Assembly (NCBI GenBank): GCA_963742725.1
Contig: CAVUMX010000003.1
Location: forward strand, 930,001-994,000
Source of the DNA: CAVVAL01 sp963742725
GTDB lineage: Bacteria > Actinomycetota > Actinomycetes > Mycobacteriales > Cryptosporangiaceae
Length of the DNA: 64,000 nucleotides
Direction: 5' to 3'
Shown one piece after another: positions 49,527-57,723 of this stretch. The notes beneath the pieces were generated by a model that saw nothing but the letters and a program-made list of their open reading frames with translations, was not told the DNA's origin and did not search any database. Each line of letters begins with the position of its first letter. The first letter of the stretch is position 1. A program made the translations under genes and the position numbers.

Positions 49527-52457
49527 ATGTCGTTGCGGCCAGGGGTTCTCGTCGGTAGGCAAGCGGAGCGTGCGGCGCTGGTGGCGTCCGTCGACGCGGC
49601 GCGTCAAGGTCAGGGCTCGAGCGTGTTCCTCATCGGGGAACCGGGCATCGGGAAGTCGCGGCTCGCGGCCGAGGTGAGCGACCCGTCGGTCGCCGCCGGG
49701 GCGCGGGTGCTGCGCGGCAGAGCGGCGTCGGCGGGTGCCGCGGTGCCGTTCCGGCCGCTGTCCGAGGCGATCCACTCCGTGCTGCGCCAGGCGCCGCCGC
49801 AGGACGCGTGGCTCCAGCCGTACTGGCCGGTGCTGGCCCGGTTCGACCCGGGGCTGCCCGGCTACGAGGAGGCGGCGCCGGCCGAGCAGTCGCTGGTCCT
49901 GCGGGCCGAGGCGTTACTCCGGCTGCTGTGCGCGCTGGGCCGGTCGGCCGGCTGCGTGCTGCTGCTGGAGGACCTGCACGACGCCGACGCCGAGACGCTC
50001 GCCGTCGTCGACTACCTGATCGACAACCTCGCCGGCACTCCGGTCCTGCTGATGGCGACGCTGCGCCCCGACCCCGGTCCCGCCCTGGACGCCGCGATGG
50101 CCGCCACCACCCGCCGTGCCGCGCGGACGATCCCGCTGGGCCGCCTCACCGACGCCGAGACCGTCGAGCTGGCCGCCGCCCGCCTCGGCACCTCCGTCTC
50201 CCGCGTGCCCACCGAGGTCGTCACCCGGCTCAGCCGCGACTCGGACGGCGTCCCGTTCGTCGTGGAGGAACTGCTCACCGCCATGGTCGAAGGCGGCCGG
50301 CTGGTGTCCCGGGGCGGCGAGTGGACGGTGGACCGCACGGTCGCCACCGAGGTTCCCGCGACCGTCACGGCCGCGATCCTCCAGCGCACGACCCGCCTCG
50401 ACACCCGGTGCGTGTCGCTGCTGGAGGCGTCCGCGGTGCTGGGCCGGCGGTTCCCCGCGCCGGTGGCCGCGGCGGTGGCCGGTGTTCCGGCCTCAGAGGT
50501 GTTCGGGCTGCTGCGCGCGGCGGTCCGGTCGGAGTTCATCGTCCCCGACCCGGAAGGCCACCCGGACTGGTACGCCTTCCGCCACGCCCTCACCGGCGAC
50601 TCGATCCTGCACCGCCTCCTGCCGGGCGAGCGCGCGCAGCTGTGCCGGCGCGCGGCCGAGGCTGTCGAGGCGGGCGCCACGCACGTCGGCGACGACTGGC
50701 CGCAGCTCGCAGCGGAACTGTGGCTGGCCGGCACCGAGCCGGGCCGCGCCGCCGGGTTCTTCGCCCGCGCGGGCCGCCGCGCGACCGACCGCGGCGCGCT
50801 CGTCACGGCCGTCGACCTGTTCGAGCGCGGGCTGCGTCCGCTCGAAGACGCGTCCGGGTCGCCCAGCATCGAGATCGTCGAGCTGCTGGAAGGGCTGGTC
50901 CACGCCCTGACCCTCACCGGGGACTGCGCCCGCGCGCTGGCGGCCGGCGACCGGCTCGTGGCCGTCCTGACCGCCGTGGGCGCACCGGACGCGCGCCGCG
51001 CCGAGGCGCACCTGCTCCGGGCCCGCGCGGCGGCGATCGGCGGGCGGTGGGAGTTCGGCCTGGCCGAGGTCGAGGCCGCCCGGGCGCTCGCCTGCGCCAG
51101 CAGCGACCCGAAGCTGTTCGCGCAGCTCGATGCCGTCGCGTCCCGCCTCGTACTCAGTGGCCGCGGCGTTGACCGGCTCGTCACCGCCGCCGAGCTCGCC
51201 CGGCGGGCACTCGCCGCTGCCGACGACGCTCCCGAGGTCGCCTGCGAGGCCCTGGAAGTCCTCGGCCGCTGCACCCGGCAGACGGACTTCGCCGTCGCCG
51301 AGGAACACTTCGGCCACGCCCTGCGGATCGCCGAGCGGAACTCGCTGACCATCTGGCGGATCCGCGCGCTGATGGAACTGGGCGTCATCGACAAGCTCCG
51401 CTACAGCGACCCGGCCCGGCTCATCCAGGCCCGCGAGGCGGCGCTCGGCGCGGGCGCGCTGATCACCGCGTGCTGGGCCGATCTCCAGCTCTCGACCGTC
51501 CACCTCGTCCGGGGCGACTACGACGAGGCGACCGCCTGCTCGGAGCGCGTCGTCGACATGGCCACGCGGCTGCGCCTGCCACAGCTGCGGGTCCTCGCGA
51601 CCGGGTCCCTGGCGGGGATCGCCGGCGCGCAGGGCCGCCGCGCGGAGGTGGAGAAGGCCCTCGCCGTGTGCGAGACCGAAGGCGCGAAGTTCAACTACGG
51701 CAACGAGGTGCTGTCCTGCGCGGGCGGCGTGTGCTCGCTCGTGACCGAGTACCGCGAGCGCGCCATCGAGGAGTTCTCCAGCGCCGAGCCGGAGGACCTC
51801 GCGGTCGCCACGCTCCGCGCCTCCGGATACCGGGGCCCGGCCCTGCTGGTCGGCGCGATCGAAGGCACCCAGGGTTGGGCGGAGTACGAGGAGTTCGCGA
51901 CGTCCCAGTTCGCCAAGGTCAACTGGAACCAGCCGTTCCTGGCCGCGACCAGGGCGGTCCTGCTCGGGCGGGACGGCCAGCGCGACGCCGCCGGCGAGTC
52001 GATGAAGGAGGCGATCGTCTACGCCGAGCGGCTGCCGATGGGCCGGGCGCTGGTCCGCCGGCTGGCGGCCGAGGCTGCGCTCGCCGACGGCTGGGGCGAC
52101 CCGATCGCCTGGCTGCGCGCCGCCGAGGACTTCTTCCACGGCAACGACCTGCCCCGCGCCGCCGCGGCGTGCCGCTCCCTGCTGCGCCAGGCGGGCGCCC
52201 CGCCGAGGCAACGCCGGGCCGGCAGCAGCGCGATCCCGGACGAGCTGCGCCGCGCCGGCGTGACCGTCCGCGAACACGAGGTGCTGATGCTCCTCGCGGA
52301 CCGGCTCGGCAACCAGGCGATCGCGCAGCGGCTGTTCCTGTCGCCGCGCACGGTCGAGAAGCACGTCGCCAGCCTGCTGACGCGGACGAAGCAGGCCGAC
52401 CGGGCGGCGCTGGTCCGCCTGGCCCGCCGGTACGCCGGTGACCGCGTTCCTGTGTGA
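49527..52457 (+). CDS. LuxR-family LAL regulator (AAA ATPase plus LuxR HTH)
   Basis: 976 residues. N-terminal AAA-type ATPase with Walker A GEPGIGKSRL (about 32-41) and LLLEDLHDADAET as Walker B. A long helical TPR-like middle region follows, with a C-terminal LuxR HTH (about 910-965: LRRAGVTVREHEVLMLLADRLGNQAIAQRLFLSPRTVEKHVASLL). This large ATP-binding LuxR type often activates secondary-metabolite or sugar genes. It stands upstream of the S37 peptidase gene (52-bp gap) and may control it or the glycosidase block. Confidence 0.92.
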   Translation: MSLRPGVLVGRQAERAALVASVDAARQGQGSSVFLIGEPGIGKSRLAAEVSDPSVAAGARVLRGRAASAGAAVPFRPLSEAIHSVLRQAPPQDAWLQPYWPVLARFDPGLPGYEEAAPAEQSLVLRAEALLRLLCALGRSAGCVLLLEDLHDADAETLAVVDYLIDNLAGTPVLLMATLRPDPGPALDAAMAATTRRAARTIPLGRLTDAETVELAAARLGTSVSRVPTEVVTRLSRDSDGVPFVVEELLTAMVEGGRLVSRGGEWTVDRTVATEVPATVTAAILQRTTRLDTRCVSLLEASAVLGRRFPAPVAAAVAGVPASEVFGLLRAAVRSEFIVPDPEGHPDWYAFRHALTGDSILHRLLPGERAQLCRRAAEAVEAGATHVGDDWPQLAAELWLAGTEPGRAAGFFARAGRRATDRGALVTAVDLFERGLRPLEDASGSPSIEIVELLEGLVHALTLTGDCARALAAGDRLVAVLTAVGAPDARRAEAHLLRARAAAIGGRWEFGLAEVEAARALACASSDPKLFAQLDAVASRLVLSGRGVDRLVTAAELARRALAAADDAPEVACEALEVLGRCTRQTDFAVAEEHFGHALRIAERNSLTIWRIRALMELGVIDKLRYSDPARLIQAREAALGAGALITACWADLQLSTVHLVRGDYDEATACSERVVDMATRLRLPQLRVLATGSLAGIAGAQGRRAEVEKALAVCETEGAKFNYGNEVLSCAGGVCSLVTEYRERAIEEFSSAEPEDLAVATLRASGYRGPALLVGAIEGTQGWAEYEEFATSQFAKVNWNQPFLAATRAVLLGRDGQRDAAGESMKEAIVYAERLPMGRALVRRLAAEAALADGWGDPIAWLRAAEDFFHGNDLPRAAAACRSLLRQAGAPPRQRRAGSSAIPDELRRAGVTVREHEVLMLLADRLGNQAIAQRLFLSPRTVEKHVASLLTRTKQADRAALVRLARRYAGDRVPV

Positions 52458-52509
52458 AATTTTGCCCCGGCACGGCAATATCGTGGCAAATACCTATGGA
52501 GGAGCGCGT

Positions 52510-53931
52510 ATGCGACGTTTATTACGGTCCTTGATGGTGGGCGCGCTGGCCCTGGGCGCGCTCGGCGCCGCGCCGACCAGCCCGGCCGCGGCAGCGCCTG
52601 AGGACGACATCCTGACCCGGCTCAAGGCCGTACCGGGGCTGACGGTGGTGGAGGAGCAGGCCGCGCCGGCGCCGTTCCGCTTCTTCGTCCTGAAGTACAC
52701 CCAGTACACCGACCACCGCCGCACGAGGGCCGGCACGTTCCAGCAGCAGTTCACCCTGCTGCACCGGGACACCGCGCGGCCGATGGTCCTGCACACGACC
52801 GGGTACAACGTGCCGATCCGGGTGTTCCGGTCGGAGCCGACCCGCCTCGTCGACGGCAACCAGATCTCGGTGGAGCAGCGGTTCTTCACGCCGTCCCGCC
52901 CCCAACCGGCCGACTGGTCGAAGCTCAACATCTGGCAGGCCGCGACCGACCACCACCGGATCGTCGCCGCGCTGAAGCCGATCTACGCCGCGAAGTGGCT
53001 GTCCACGGGCGCCAGCAAGGGCGGCATGACGTCGATCTACCACCGCCGGTTCTACCCGCGCGACGTCGACGGCACGGTCGCGTACGTGGCCCCCAACGAC
53101 GTCCGCAACGACGCCGACCGGGCCTACGACCGGTTCTTCGGCAAGGTCGGCACCGCCGAGTGCCGCAAGGCGATGGAGCGGCTCCAGCTCGAGGCGCTGA
53201 ACCGGCGCCCGTACCTCGTCGCGAAGTACGAGGCGTGGGCGGCCGCGGAGAAGGTGACGTTCGAGGAGATCGTCGGCGACGTCGACCACGCGTTCGAGTA
53301 CATGGTCCTGGACGCGCCGTGGGCGTTCTGGCAGTACGGCAAGGCGGCGGACTGCGCGACCGTGCCGGCCACGACCGCGACGAACGACGAGATCCTGGCA
53401 TGGCTCGACAACGTCGCCGGCATGGCGAGCTACACCGACGAGGGCCTGACGCCGTACGTGCCGTACTACTTCCAGGCCGGCACCCAGCTCGGCGCGCCCG
53501 ACGTGAAGACGCCGCACCTGGCCGGCAAGCTGCGCTACCCGGGCACCAACGGGCCCCGCTCGTACGTGCCCCGGTCGATCCCGATGACGTTCCAGCGCCA
53601 CGCGATGGCGGACATCGACGAGTGGGTGCGCGGATCCGGTAAGCGGCTGATGTTCGTCTACGGCCAGAACGACCCGTGGGGCGCCGAACCGTTCCGGCTC
53701 GGCCGCGGCACCCGCGACGCGTACTGGTACGAGGCCGCGGGCGCGAACCACGGCGCCAACGTCAGCCTGCTGACGTCGCCGGAGCAGACCGAGGCGACCG
53801 CTGCGATCCAGCGGTGGGCGGGCGTGTCCGCGCCGGCGGCGGCGCGCAGTGCCGTCGCGCCCACCATCCCGGCGCTCGACTCGTGGAACCCGGCGCTCGA
53901 ACGCAGGGCGGGAGGCGCGCTGCGACCCTGA
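52510..53931 (+). CDS. secreted tripeptidyl aminopeptidase (S37-like, PS-10 family)
   Basis: 473 residues; ATG with GGAGGAG upstream. Signal peptide (MRRLLRSLMVGALALGALGAAPTSPAAA). The alpha/beta-hydrolase has the nucleophile motif STGASKGGMTS, a large helical cap (about 200-340), the acid in VYGQNDPWG and the His in AGANHGANVS, as in Streptomyces PS-10 tripeptidyl aminopeptidases. It removes tripeptides from the N-termini of extracellular peptides. Confidence 0.9.
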   Translation: MRRLLRSLMVGALALGALGAAPTSPAAAAPEDDILTRLKAVPGLTVVEEQAAPAPFRFFVLKYTQYTDHRRTRAGTFQQQFTLLHRDTARPMVLHTTGYNVPIRVFRSEPTRLVDGNQISVEQRFFTPSRPQPADWSKLNIWQAATDHHRIVAALKPIYAAKWLSTGASKGGMTSIYHRRFYPRDVDGTVAYVAPNDVRNDADRAYDRFFGKVGTAECRKAMERLQLEALNRRPYLVAKYEAWAAAEKVTFEEIVGDVDHAFEYMVLDAPWAFWQYGKAADCATVPATTATNDEILAWLDNVAGMASYTDEGLTPYVPYYFQAGTQLGAPDVKTPHLAGKLRYPGTNGPRSYVPRSIPMTFQRHAMADIDEWVRGSGKRLMFVYGQNDPWGAEPFRLGRGTRDAYWYEAAGANHGANVSLLTSPEQTEATAAIQRWAGVSAPAAARSAVAPTIPALDSWNPALERRAGGALRP

Positions 53932-53959
53932 TTCCCGGCTGCGGCGCCACGCCGGGGCC

Positions 53960-53989
53960 TTGACCTCGGTGGTCTAGTCCTCATATGTT
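53960..53989 (+). promoter_or_regulatory. promoter with DasR-like operator before the GH27 gene
   Basis: TTGACC (53960-53965), an 18-nt spacer, TATGTT (53984-53989). The spacer contains TGGTCTAGTCCT (53970-53981), 10 of 12 matches to the DasR consensus TGGTCTAGACCA. Layout and -10 sequence are the same as at 18286-18315; both are followed by TCCC. Confidence 0.6.
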
Positions 53990-54127
53990 TCCCGGTGGCC
54001 GGAGCGATGGTATGCCGAGATACCGCGTGTGGTGGCGTGCGAGGAAGGCCTCGCGGTGCGGTGTCATCGGATGGATCGACGCCTCGGCCGGCACGGCCCG
54101 ATCCGCGCCCACCCCGAGGAGCACGCC

Positions 54128-56140
54128 ATGAGAGCGTCCCGAAGACTCCGTCCGATGCTGGCCGCCGTCACCGCGGTGGCCACCGCAGCCGCAGCCTCGC
54201 TCACGGTCGTCGTCGCCGTGGTCACCACCGCCGTGGTGACCACGGCGACGCCGGCGCAGGCCCTTCCGAACGGCCTGGCGCTGACCCCGCCCATGGGCTT
54301 CAACAACTGGAACACCACGCACTGCCGCGCCGACTTCAACGAGGCGATGGTCAAGGGGATCGCGGACATCTTCGTGTCGCGCGGCCTCAAGGACGTCGGC
54401 TACCAGTACGTCAACATCGACGACTGCTGGGCGCTGCCGCAGCGCAACGCGCAGGGCAACCTGGTGCCCGACCCGGCCCGCTTCCCGAACGGCATCAAGG
54501 CCGTCGCGGACTACGTGCACAGCAAGGGTCTGAAGTTCGGCATCTACACGAGCGCCGGCACCAAGACGTGCAACACCGCGGGCTTCCCCGGAGGGCTCGG
54601 CCACGAGCAGCAGGACGCGAACCTGTTCGCGAGCTGGGGCGTCGACTACCTCAAGTACGACAACTGCAACAACCAGGGCGTGGACGCCCAGCAGCGGTAC
54701 ACGGCCATGCGGAACGCCCTCGCGAACACCGGCCGGCCGATCGTCTACTCGATCTGCGAGTGGGGTCGCACCGGCCCGCCGCGCGTCTGGGAGTGGGGCA
54801 AGCCGGTCGGCAACCTGTGGCGCACCACCGGTGACATCTCCGACAACTGGGGCTCGATGATCGGCAAGGCCCAGTTCAACCGGAACCTGCCGCAGTACGC
54901 CGGGCCGGGCCACTGGAACGACCCGGACATGCTGGAGGTCGGCAACGGCGGCATGACGCCGGCCGAGTACCGCACGCACTTCAGCCTCTGGGCCGTCATG
55001 GCCGCGCCGCTGCTCATCGGGTCCGACCTGCGCGACGTCAGCGAGGACACGTTCACGATCCTCAGGAACACCGATGTCATCGCCGTCGACCAGGACCGGC
55101 TCGGCCGGCAGGCGACCGTGATCAGCGCCAGCGGCGGGCTCGTCGTCTACAGCAAGGTCCTGTCGAACGGCGACCGCGCGGTCGCGCTGTCGAACGAGAC
55201 CACGGCGACCGCGACGATCGGCACCACGGCTGCCGCGATCGGCCTCGGCGGTTCGGCGTCGTACAACCTCAAGGACCTCTGGACCAAGTCGAACCGGACG
55301 ACGACCAGCGCCATCAGCGCGAGCGTCCCGGCCCACGCCACCGTCCTGTACCGGGTGTCCCGCACCGGCACCGCGACGCGGTACGAGGCCGAGGCCGGCA
55401 CGATCACGTCCGGGGCTGTCGAGTCGAACCACTCGGGCTTCTCCGGTACCGGCTTCGTCAACTACAACAACGCGGTCGGCAGCGCGATCCAGTGGACGGT
55501 CAACGCCGCCGAGGCCGGCCAGGCCACCCTGGTCTTCGACTACGCCAACGGAACCACCGTCAACCGGCCGCTCAACGTCACGGTCAACGGTGGGACGGCC
55601 ACCGCGGTGAACTTCCCGGGCACCGGCGCGTGGCCGCTGTGGAAGACCGGCCATGTGACGGTCAACCTGAACGCCGGCGCGAACGTCATCCGCGCCACCG
55701 CCACCACCGCTGACGGCGGACCGAACCTCGACTACCTGGACGTGGTCACCGGCGCCGGTTCACCGCCGCCCACCACGACCGTCGAGGCGGAGGCGGGCAC
55801 CGTGGCCGGCGCCACCCGGCTCGGCTCCTGTGCCGCGTGCTCCGGCGGCCAGAAGGTCGGCTTCATCGGCAACGGCGCGGCCAACCACGTGACCCTGCCG
55901 GTGACCGCCGCCACCGCCGGCGCGAAGACGATGACGATCCAGTACCTGCTCAGCGGTACCAGGGCGTTCTCGATCAGCGTCAACGGCGGCGCCGCCCAGA
56001 CGGTGACCCTGACCGGCACCAGCTGGGCCAACCCGGTCACGACCACGGTCACGGTGAACCTGGCGGCCGGGTCCAACACGATCCGGTTCGGCAACGACAC
56101 CGCGTACGCCCCCGACCTGGACCGCATCACGATCGGCTGA
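54128..56140 (+). CDS. secreted alpha-galactosidase (GH27) with two CBM35-like modules
   Basis: 670 residues from ATG 54128 with GAGGAG upstream. Long Ala/Val/Thr-rich signal peptide ending TPAQA. GH27 barrel (about 48-330): LTPPMGFNNWN, YVNIDDCWA, nucleophile Asp in DYLKYDNCNN, and acid/base Asp in GHWNDPDMLEVG. A C-terminal beta-domain (to about 415) is followed by a CBM35 (RYEAEAGTIT, about 418-538) and a second CBM (about 548-670; VEAEAGTVAG, CAACSGG). It hydrolyses terminal alpha-galactosyl residues of plant galactomannan or oligosaccharides. Confidence 0.95.
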   Translation: MRASRRLRPMLAAVTAVATAAAASLTVVVAVVTTAVVTTATPAQALPNGLALTPPMGFNNWNTTHCRADFNEAMVKGIADIFVSRGLKDVGYQYVNIDDCWALPQRNAQGNLVPDPARFPNGIKAVADYVHSKGLKFGIYTSAGTKTCNTAGFPGGLGHEQQDANLFASWGVDYLKYDNCNNQGVDAQQRYTAMRNALANTGRPIVYSICEWGRTGPPRVWEWGKPVGNLWRTTGDISDNWGSMIGKAQFNRNLPQYAGPGHWNDPDMLEVGNGGMTPAEYRTHFSLWAVMAAPLLIGSDLRDVSEDTFTILRNTDVIAVDQDRLGRQATVISASGGLVVYSKVLSNGDRAVALSNETTATATIGTTAAAIGLGGSASYNLKDLWTKSNRTTTSAISASVPAHATVLYRVSRTGTATRYEAEAGTITSGAVESNHSGFSGTGFVNYNNAVGSAIQWTVNAAEAGQATLVFDYANGTTVNRPLNVTVNGGTATAVNFPGTGAWPLWKTGHVTVNLNAGANVIRATATTADGGPNLDYLDVVTGAGSPPPTTTVEAEAGTVAGATRLGSCAACSGGQKVGFIGNGAANHVTLPVTAATAGAKTMTIQYLLSGTRAFSISVNGGAAQTVTLTGTSWANPVTTTVTVNLAAGSNTIRFGNDTAYAPDLDRITIG

Positions 56141-56205
56141 CCGGTCCCGCCACCCGCCGCCCGCCCGCCACGGGGCTCGCCCGCCCGCCCGCCGCCCGCC
56201 CGCCA

Positions 56206-56256
56206 CTTTCGGACTTTTGAGGGTCGGGCGGGCCCGGGAACCCTCAAAAGTCCGAA
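56206..56256. terminator. bidirectional terminator hairpin
   Basis: Perfect 18-bp stem, TTTCGGACTTTTGAGGGT (56206-56223) and ACCCTCAAAAGTCCGAAA (56239-56256), with a 15-nt G/C loop. It lies between the convergent GH27 and SMP-30-like genes and serves both strands. Confidence 0.85.
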
Positions 56257-56417
56257 ACTCGGCGGTGGGCTCCGATCGCCGCCGGTCCCTTGAGGAACTG
56301 CGCGCCGTTGATCTGTCCGTCCATGTCCTGCCGCCTCCCCGTGGGCTGTCGCACCCAGGGGCCCGGCGGGGGAGGGCCGCGGGCGGCGGCAGGAACTCGA
56401 CGGGTCCTAGACCCTTG

Positions 56418-57422
56418 TCACAGCCGGACGCGACCGACGGCCGATTCCGTGAGGCTCCCCAGCCACAGCACGCCGTCGTGTTCGCGGACGCCCGTGATCA
56501 TGCGGTACCCGCCGGACGGTCCGTGCAGCGTCCGCAGCAGGCGCCCGTCGCCGTCGACGAGCGCCGCGAGCCCGTACGGCACCGGCCCCGGGAGCCAGGC
56601 GTCGGGCAGCAGGGACGCGACCCGCCGCACGCGCGGGTACGGCAGCAGCCGCTCGGCGATCGGGACACGCGGGCTGGGCAGCGCGATCCAGTACGTGCCG
56701 TCGCCGACCGGCGCCATGTTGTCGGGGTACGCGGGCAGGTCGACCAGTTCCTCGGGTACGCCGGTGCCGAGCGGGATCCGTACCAGCCGGTGTGTCGTCG
56801 TCTCCACCAGCAGGACGGCGTCCTCGGACGGGGTCAGCGCCACGCCGTTAGGGAAGTGCAGCCCGTCGGTGACCAGCTCGGCCTCGGCCGCGCCCGGCGT
56901 CCACGCCAGGAGCCGCCCGTTCGGACGGTGTTCGAGCAGGTCCCGCTTCCAGTTGTCGACGCCGTACCGGTCGGAGCTGTCGGTGAACAGCACGGTCCCG
57001 TCCCGCCGTACCGCCGCGTTGTTGCAGAACACGAGCGGACGCCCGGCACCCGAGTCGCACAGCCGCGTCACCGTGCCGTCATCGGTGACCCGCAGCAGCC
57101 CGCGCCGCGCGTCGCACACGACCAGGCTTCCGTCGCGCGGATCGACCTCGATGCCCAGCGGCCGCCCGCCGGTGTCGGCCATGAGTTCCGGCTGCTGCCC
57201 CGGCTCTGGCTCGGCGGGCCAGCGCCACAGCGTGCCGTCCTCCGCGCCGGCGACGATCCGGCCTTCGGCGTCGACGACCACGTCCTCGGGGCCGGTGCCG
57301 CGGGGGAGCGGGAACGTCTCGACGGCGTCGAGCCGCGTGTCGTCGGGCGCCCACCGGCCGTCCAGCGGCGGCGGCACGGTGGCGGGCAGTGACGGGCACG
57401 GCCGGATCAGGCGCGGAGTCAT
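56418..57422 (-). CDS. SMP-30/gluconolactonase or strictosidine-synthase-like propeller protein
   Basis: 334 residues, ATG at 57422. Six-bladed propeller pattern: GPEDVVVDAEGRIVAGAEDG, RPLGIEVDPRDGSLVVCDARRGLLRV, FTDSSDRYGVDNWKRDLLEHRPNGRLLAW, FPNGVALTPSEDAVLLVETTTHRLVRI and LPAYPDNMAPVGDGTYWIALPSPR. The last motifs are those of the strictosidine-synthase-like group rather than classical gluconolactonase. No signal peptide. It is likely a hydrolase of lactones or esters; substrate unknown. Confidence 0.85.
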   Translation of the reverse strand: MTPRLIRPCPSLPATVPPPLDGRWAPDDTRLDAVETFPLPRGTGPEDVVVDAEGRIVAGAEDGTLWRWPAEPEPGQQPELMADTGGRPLGIEVDPRDGSLVVCDARRGLLRVTDDGTVTRLCDSGAGRPLVFCNNAAVRRDGTVLFTDSSDRYGVDNWKRDLLEHRPNGRLLAWTPGAAEAELVTDGLHFPNGVALTPSEDAVLLVETTTHRLVRIPLGTGVPEELVDLPAYPDNMAPVGDGTYWIALPSPRVPIAERLLPYPRVRRVASLLPDAWLPGPVPYGLAALVDGDGRLLRTLHGPSGGYRMITGVREHDGVLWLGSLTESAVGRVRL

Positions 57423-57479
57423 CCGGCGATCGTGCCAGGCCGGGGCCCGGGCTGCCCCGGTTACGCCTGCACGGCGCGG

Positions 57480-57491
57480 GAGAGCGCTCTC
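57480..57491 (+). promoter_or_regulatory. LacI-type operator 1 upstream of GH16
   Basis: GAGAGCGCTCTC, a perfect 12-bp palindrome with the central CG of LacI/GalR-family sites, similar to CebR operators (TGGGAGCGCTCCCA). A second copy lies 154 bp downstream. Confidence 0.6.
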
Positions 57492-57633
57492 GGCAATGTT
57501 TCCACTGTGCGACGAACGCGTCGGACGTCTGGGCCCTCAGAACCGGATATACGGCGTTTCCTCGGGATAATCACCCAACAAGGTCTGGACAATGATTCAC
57601 GGGAAGTTTACGGTGACGCTCGTTCAACGGAAA

Positions 57634-57645
57634 GAAAGCGCTCTC
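57634..57645 (+). promoter_or_regulatory. LacI-type operator 2 upstream of GH16
   Basis: GAAAGCGCTCTC, one base from the site at 57480-57491, located 78 bp before the GH16 start codon. Paired sites fit looping or cooperative repression by a beta-glucan-responsive LacI protein. Confidence 0.55.
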
Positions 57646-57723
57646 ACACGGACACGTCCAGCGTGCGGTTGCGACGTGGTCCGTACCTCCCCGATCCGTC
57701 GCTTCGCGCCCCGGAGGGCAGCT

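Noticed and set aside
56399..56412. GGTCCTAGACC-like word near the SMP-30-like gene
   Set aside because: It is at the 3' end of that gene and out of register with the operator consensus; the arms do not form the expected palindrome.
57582..57591. GGTCTGGACA as a further DasR-like site before GH16
   Set aside because: Only 9 of 12 positions match the consensus and the symmetry is lost; LacI-type sites explain control better.
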